Shown: positions 60,604 through 64,000 of the stretch, piece by piece | How the letters are laid out: every line of letters begins with the position of its first letter | Numbering within the stretch: position 1 is the stretch's first letter | Assembly (NCBI RefSeq): GCF_036287215.1 | Contig: NZ_CP142860.1 | Coordinates: forward strand, 1,736,001 to 1,800,000 | Length of the DNA stretch: 64,000 nucleotides | Origin: Caproiciproducens sp. CPB-2 | GTDB taxonomy: Bacteria; Bacillota; Clostridia; Oscillospirales; Acutalibacteraceae | Direction of reading: 5' to 3' | Notes under the pieces: model-generated | Database searches by the model: none | Told to the model about the DNA's origin: nothing | Seen by the model: the letters and a program-made list of their open reading frames with translations, nothing else | Made by a program: the position numbers and the translations under genes

Positions 60604-61629
60604 ATGAAATCAGAAATAAAATCCGAATGGATGTCTGAAGCGCCGCCGGTCATCAAAGAATTTCTGGGATACGTCGGGACGATTAAAGGAAAATCTCCAA
60701 AAACCGTTGATGAATACTATCTTGACTTACGTACGTTCTTCAGGTATATTAAAAAATCCCGGGACCTTGTGCCACCGGAAACCGATTTCGAGAAAATCAG
60801 TATTTCCGACATTGATCTCGATCTCATTAAAACCATTACTCTGACGCATGTTTTTGAGTACATGAATTATCTGTCCACAGAACGCCAGAACAAAGCTTCG
60901 ACCCGGTCCAGAAAGGTTTCCAGTTTACGGACTTTTTTTAAATATCTGACGAATAAGACCGGAAAACTGGCTGTAAACCCGGTTCAGGAGCTGGAAACGC
61001 CCAAGCAAAGGAAAGCTTTGCCGAAATATCTGACTTTGGAGCAAAGTCTGGAGCTTTTGTCCAAAGTGGACGGCCCTGCCAAAGAACGGGACTACTGTAT
61101 CCTTACACTGTTTTTAAACTGCGGCATGCGGTTGTCCGAACTGGTCGGCCTGAATCTGAGCGATGTCCGCCACGGCACGTCGACGGTCAGGATCGTCGGC
61201 AAAGGCAACAAGGAACGGATCGTTTATCTGAACGACGCCTGTCTTGACGCGATCGACCGGTATGTCGCGGTGCGGCCCAACGATGCCCTGACAGACAAAA
61301 ACGCACTGTTCATCAGTAAGCAGAAGAAACGCATCAGCCCGAAAACCGTACAGTATCTCGTCAAAAAGTACCTTTCGGAAATTGAACTCGGCAACCTTTC
61401 CGTACATAAGCTCCGCCACACGGCGGCGACCCTGATGTATCAGCACGGACATGTCGACATCCGGGTCTTAAAGGATATTTTAGGCCACGAAAATCTGGGT
61501 ACCACAGAGATTTACACCCATTTGTCCGACGAACAGATGGCCAACGCGGCAAAGGCGAATCCTCTGTCACAGGTAAGGCGGCGAGATTCCGCTGATTTAA
61601 AAAAGACGATAAAAAAAGAACCGGAATGA
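60604..61629 (+). CDS. Tyrosine recombinase (XerC/XerA-like)
   Basis: A 341-aa site-specific recombinase with an N-terminal core-binding SAM-like domain (residues about 18-120) and a catalytic domain. The active-site set is readable: Arg in GMRLSELVGL, Lys in GKGNKERIV, His-x-x-Arg in HKLRHTAATL, His in LGHENLGTTEIYTH and the Tyr in the same block. The ATG at 60604 or a TTG at 60592 may start it; the RBS AAAGGA fits the ATG loosely. No phage or integron genes adjoin it, so a chromosomal Xer-type role is more likely. Confidence 0.88.
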   Translation: MKSEIKSEWMSEAPPVIKEFLGYVGTIKGKSPKTVDEYYLDLRTFFRYIKKSRDLVPPETDFEKISISDIDLDLIKTITLTHVFEYMNYLSTERQNKASTRSRKVSSLRTFFKYLTNKTGKLAVNPVQELETPKQRKALPKYLTLEQSLELLSKVDGPAKERDYCILTLFLNCGMRLSELVGLNLSDVRHGTSTVRIVGKGNKERIVYLNDACLDAIDRYVAVRPNDALTDKNALFISKQKKRISPKTVQYLVKKYLSEIELGNLSVHKLRHTAATLMYQHGHVDIRVLKDILGHENLGTTEIYTHLSDEQMANAAKANPLSQVRRRDSADLKKTIKKEPE

Positions 61630-61643
61630 CCGGTTCTTTTTTT
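61611..61643. terminator. Bidirectional terminator between convergent recombinases
   Basis: AAAAAAAGAACCGG (61611-61624), a 5-base loop holding the stop codon, and CCGGTTCTTTTTTT (61630-61643). The A and T runs make it work on both strands. Confidence 0.95.
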
Positions 61644-61647
61644 GTAT

Positions 61648-62541
61648 TTAACCCAGCTTTGCACGCGGATGGCAGTTGTTGTACACTTTTTTAAAATGAT
61701 CGTTTAATAAGTGTACGTAAACCTGTGTGGAGGAAATATCCGCGTGGCCGAGCATCATCTGTATATCTTTCAGCTCCGCGCCGTTTTCCAGCAGATGCAG
61801 TGCAAAGGAATGGCGGAGCGTATGGGGAGTAATTTCTTTGACGATTCCCGCCTTTTCCGCATATCCTTTTACAATTTTCCAGAAGCCCTGACGGGTAAGC
61901 CTGCGGCCGTTCAGATTCGTAAAGAGTGCCTGTCCCCCATCCGGCGTGATGATCAGGCTCCTGACTCTGATAATATATTCCGATATGGCGTTTACCGCCG
62001 TGGGATAAACCGGAATCAACCGCTCGCTTTTGTCATTTTTGCAGCTCAGCATCCCCGTGTGGATGTTAATATCCTGAATATTCAAATCAACCAGCTCCGA
62101 AGCCCTGATTCCGGTTGCATACAGAAGCTCCAGCATGGCTTTGTCGCGGCAGCCCTTCGATTCCTGAGTATCCGGCTGGGACAGCAAAAGCTCAATTTCC
62201 TTGCCGGACAGGATCTGTGGGAGTTTTTTTACCGTCTTTTCCAGTTTAACGGCCTTTGCGGGATTGCTGTCCGCCTGGCCGGTAATAATCAGGTACTGAT
62301 AAAAACACCGGATGGAAGCGACATTTCTCGTAATCGTAGCGTTTGACTTTTTTAATTCTGTCAGATTTGCAACATATGTATTGATAAAGTCGGAATCCGC
62401 CTGAGCTGGATCGCCCGGCCCGTTCTCATCCAGAAATGATAAGAAATGCCCGACGTCGCGAATATACGAATCCAGTGTGTTTGCAGACACAGCTTTTTTA
62501 TTGACCAGATAATTGCTGAAATCCGAACAGTAGTCCTTCAT
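61648..62541 (-). CDS. xerD: Tyrosine recombinase XerD
   Basis: A 297-aa recombinase of standard XerD length. Catalytic residues lie in TGIRASELVDL (Arg), KNDKSERLIPV (Lys), HTLRHSFALHLL (His, Arg), LGHADISSTQVYVHL (His, Tyr). It resolves chromosome dimers at dif. Its place directly after spoIIM on the same strand recalls the spoIIM...ripX/xerD neighbourhood of Bacillus subtilis, which favours XerD over a mobile integrase. Confidence 0.9.
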   Translation of the reverse strand: MKDYCSDFSNYLVNKKAVSANTLDSYIRDVGHFLSFLDENGPGDPAQADSDFINTYVANLTELKKSNATITRNVASIRCFYQYLIITGQADSNPAKAVKLEKTVKKLPQILSGKEIELLLSQPDTQESKGCRDKAMLELLYATGIRASELVDLNIQDINIHTGMLSCKNDKSERLIPVYPTAVNAISEYIIRVRSLIITPDGGQALFTNLNGRRLTRQGFWKIVKGYAEKAGIVKEITPHTLRHSFALHLLENGAELKDIQMMLGHADISSTQVYVHLLNDHFKKVYNNCHPRAKLG

Positions 62542-62561
62542 TTTGTCCTATCCCCTCTATT

Positions 62562-63209
62562 TTAAAAAGAAAACATACCCGCAAAACATCCTGAAAATAT
62601 AACGTCAATCACCGCCGCCAGAAAAGCAACCATCAGAATGGCACCGAAATTCAGTAAATACGGTTTCATTTTTGGCGGGCTGATTGTCCCTCTTTGAGAC
62701 ACGACACTGCATGACGCAATCATTCGGGAAAATCGTGTCCCCTCCCTTGCCGCAAGCAGAATTGCAAGGCAGCACACAAATGCCCCGGGCAAAATAACCA
62801 CCAGATTAAATAATACGCCCATAAAGCCATACGCCGCATACAGATATCCGGATGTCAGCCCCAAGCCGAAACCCCGGAAAAACAGAACCGCAGGGATGAT
62901 AAACATCCCCCACACGGAAAGCCCGCAAAGAAAACAGGCCAGTATAAAAAGAAAGGAGGAAGCAAAGGAAGCGGAGAAAATGGAGATAATCGGCTGTACA
63001 GCCCTGGCTTTATAATTGCTGTAAAATAGAAAATCCAGTTTATTTAACGCTGTGAAATCCGCATTTCTGGCGAAAACCGCTCCAAAAATCATGCCGATGA
63101 TTAAAGAAAGCGAGAACAGCACCAGAACATAATTTTCACGCAGTGCTTTTAAAAGAATCCTGCTGTTGATAACAGGCCTGTGCCGAAAGCTGTGTTTTAC
63201 AACAATCAT
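62562..63209 (-). CDS. spoIIM: Stage II sporulation protein M
   Basis: A 215-aa polytopic membrane protein with about five hydrophobic segments: a first at about residues 31-50, then VRPIISIF-type helices, FFRGFGLGLTSGYLYAAYG and a final AILMVAFLAAVID. It belongs to the DUF95/SpoIIM family; in Bacillus it assembles with SpoIID and SpoIIP for septal wall remodelling and engulfment. Start at 63209 (minus) follows AAGGGGATG; a longer frame to 63248 lacks a clear RBS. It lies between proC and xerD on the same strand. Confidence 0.92.
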   Translation of the reverse strand: MIVVKHSFRHRPVINSRILLKALRENYVLVLFSLSLIIGMIFGAVFARNADFTALNKLDFLFYSNYKARAVQPIISIFSASFASSFLFILACFLCGLSVWGMFIIPAVLFFRGFGLGLTSGYLYAAYGFMGVLFNLVVILPGAFVCCLAILLAAREGTRFSRMIASCSVVSQRGTISPPKMKPYLLNFGAILMVAFLAAVIDVIFSGCFAGMFSF

Positions 63210-63278
63210 ACTCAAACATCCCCTTAACAGATATAAGGAACCATTCATAAATGTATGAGAATGATTTGTGTTATATGA

Positions 63279-64000
63279 TTACTTGCCCAGCTCTTCCGCT
63301 CTTTTTGTACAGGCCCTCATCGCCTCGTCCACGATTTGCTCAAAATGATGCTCATAAAAAACATCCAGTGCTTTTAAGGTGGTTCCACCGGGTGAAGAGA
63401 CCATTTTAATCAGCATTTCCGGGGTCAGTTCCGGCTGGCGCAGCATCCCCGCGCTGCCCTCCAGCGTCTGGCAGATCAGCTGCAAAGCCGTGTCGGCGGC
63501 GATCCCCTGTTTAACGGCGCTGTCCAGCATCGCTTTGGCGAACAGATAAATATACGCCGGGCTGCTGCTGTTTACGGAAATGACGGCGTTCATCCGACTT
63601 TCATCCAAAACCGTTACCGTTCCGCAGGCTCCGAATAATGACAGAACCAGCTGAAAATCTTCGTCCGTTACATTTTCCGTCCTGCTTAATGCGGTTGCGC
63701 CCTTGCCGATCAAAAGGGGCGTGTTGGGCATGGTCCTGATAACTGGACACCGGCAGCCAAGAGCACTGTTGATATAGTGGGTCGAAATGCCCGCCGCAAT
63801 AGAAACAAACAGAATTTTTTGATTTACAACAGGTTTTATCGAAGCCAATACTTCAGCAAAATTCTGCGGTTTGACCGCCAGAAAAACGATATCGCATTTT
63901 TCAATTAGCTGTTCAATCGAGTCAACGGTCCGTACTCCCGCCTTTTGCCGCAGCGCTTCCCGTTTCTCCCGGTTGATATCATAAACAAAAACCTGCTGTG
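63279..64000 (-). CDS. proC: Pyrroline-5-carboxylate reductase, N-terminus outside window
   Basis: The frame is open to the right edge, so the first 25-30 residues (including most of the NADP-binding GxGxxG) are missing; 240 residues are visible. ProC makes proline from pyrroline-5-carboxylate with NAD(P)H. Family blocks are DIVFLAVKPQNF, RTMPNTPLLIGKGATAL, and the C-terminal signature around VSSPGGTTLKALDVF. The Asn-Ser-Ser-Ser-Pro-Ala-Tyr stretch replaces the more usual SGSGPAY. It may form an operon with spoIIM and xerD. Confidence 0.93.
   Translation of the reverse strand, partial: QQVFVYDINREKREALRQKAGVRTVDSIEQLIEKCDIVFLAVKPQNFAEVLASIKPVVNQKILFVSIAAGISTHYINSALGCRCPVIRTMPNTPLLIGKGATALSRTENVTDEDFQLVLSLFGACGTVTVLDESRMNAVISVNSSSPAYIYLFAKAMLDSAVKQGIAADTALQLICQTLEGSAGMLRQPELTPEMLIKMVSSPGGTTLKALDVFYEHHFEQIVDEAMRACTKRAEELGK

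Noticed and set aside
60592..62541. Recombinase pair as a sign of a prophage, ICE or integron
   Set aside because: No phage, conjugation or cassette genes, no flanking repeats, and neighbours are core genes (spoIIM, proC).

Overview
The window is a stretch of conserved chromosome from a spore-forming, anaerobic, low-to-mid GC Firmicute. The family Oscillospiraceae/Ruminococcaceae (Clostridium cluster IV) is my best inference. The evidence is sporulation genes (gerW, spoVM, a sipL-like gene, spoIVA, cwlD, spoIIM), clostridial gene orders (rplS-lepB-rbgA-rnhB-yraN, tig-clpP-clpX-lon-engB, the TIGR03960/TIGR03936 radical-SAM pair), an NfnAB flavin-bifurcating transhydrogenase and strong Shine-Dalgarno sequences with many TTG starts. 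I see no rRNA, insertion sequence, prophage, CRISPR array or recognisable defence island.

Layout. 1-5.5 kb: 3' end of pgi, a P-loop protein, yceD-rpmF, a PDZ/radical-SAM/DUF512 protein, der, plsY. 5.5-11.4 kb: rpmB (minus), a site-2 protease, scpA-scpB, a DUF2953 protein, gerW, a D,D-carboxypeptidase, an RluB-type pseudouridine synthase and an unknown protein nested over its 3' end. 11.5-14.8 kb: a three-gene biotin-dependent carboxyl-transfer operon. 14.9-28.3 kb: a long, tightly packed run (yicC, remA, gmk, rpoZ, priA, def, fmt, metallopeptidase, rsmB, rlmN, prpC, prkC, rsgA, thiN). 28.3-31.8 kb: a spore-coat basal-layer cluster: a 51-aa membrane peptide, a 26-aa SpoVM, a SipL-like SPOCS/LysM protein and SpoIVA. 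31.9-34.2 kb: nfnA-nfnB. 34.3-38.1 kb: an acidic single-pass protein, an M50 protease and the radical-SAM pair. 38.1-42.4 kb: rplS with a structured leader, three tandem signal peptidases, rbgA, rnhB, yraN. 42.5-54.5 kb: thrC, a phosphoesterase, tig-clpP-clpX-lon-engB, lysA, yerC, a methyltransferase, hslO. 54.6-55.1 kb: five tRNA genes. 55.1-60.5 kb: cwlD, radA, an antisense Cys-rich mini-gene, an HlyD/MacB-like pair and a DUF6873-like protein. 60.6-64 kb: two convergent tyrosine recombinases, spoIIM and proC (truncated by the window edge).

How the genes work together. The ribosome and translation set (L32, L28, L19, Der, RsgA, RbgA, EngB, RsmB, RlmN, Def, Fmt, tRNAs) and the protein quality-control set (trigger factor, ClpXP, Lon, Hsp33) are housekeeping. 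SpoVM, the SipL-like protein and SpoIVA are the parts that anchor and polymerise the coat basal layer on the forespore. GerW, CwlD, SpoIIM and possibly the M50 protease at 34.9 kb serve other sporulation steps. PrpC/PrkC are a paired phosphatase and PASTA kinase. The carboxyl-transfer operon has the subunit set of a transcarboxylase (12S + 1.3S + 5S) with no biotin carboxylase or sodium-pump subunit beside it.

The most useful observations are the unannotated SpoVM with a substituted proline 9 next to sipL and spoIVA, the transcarboxylase-like operon, the triplicated signal peptidase, a perfect 15-bp hairpin covering the cwlD ribosome-binding site, mutually exclusive helices in the rplS leader, and small genes (51, 26 and 59 aa) that usual length cut-offs miss. 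I found no convincing wholly new multi-gene system.
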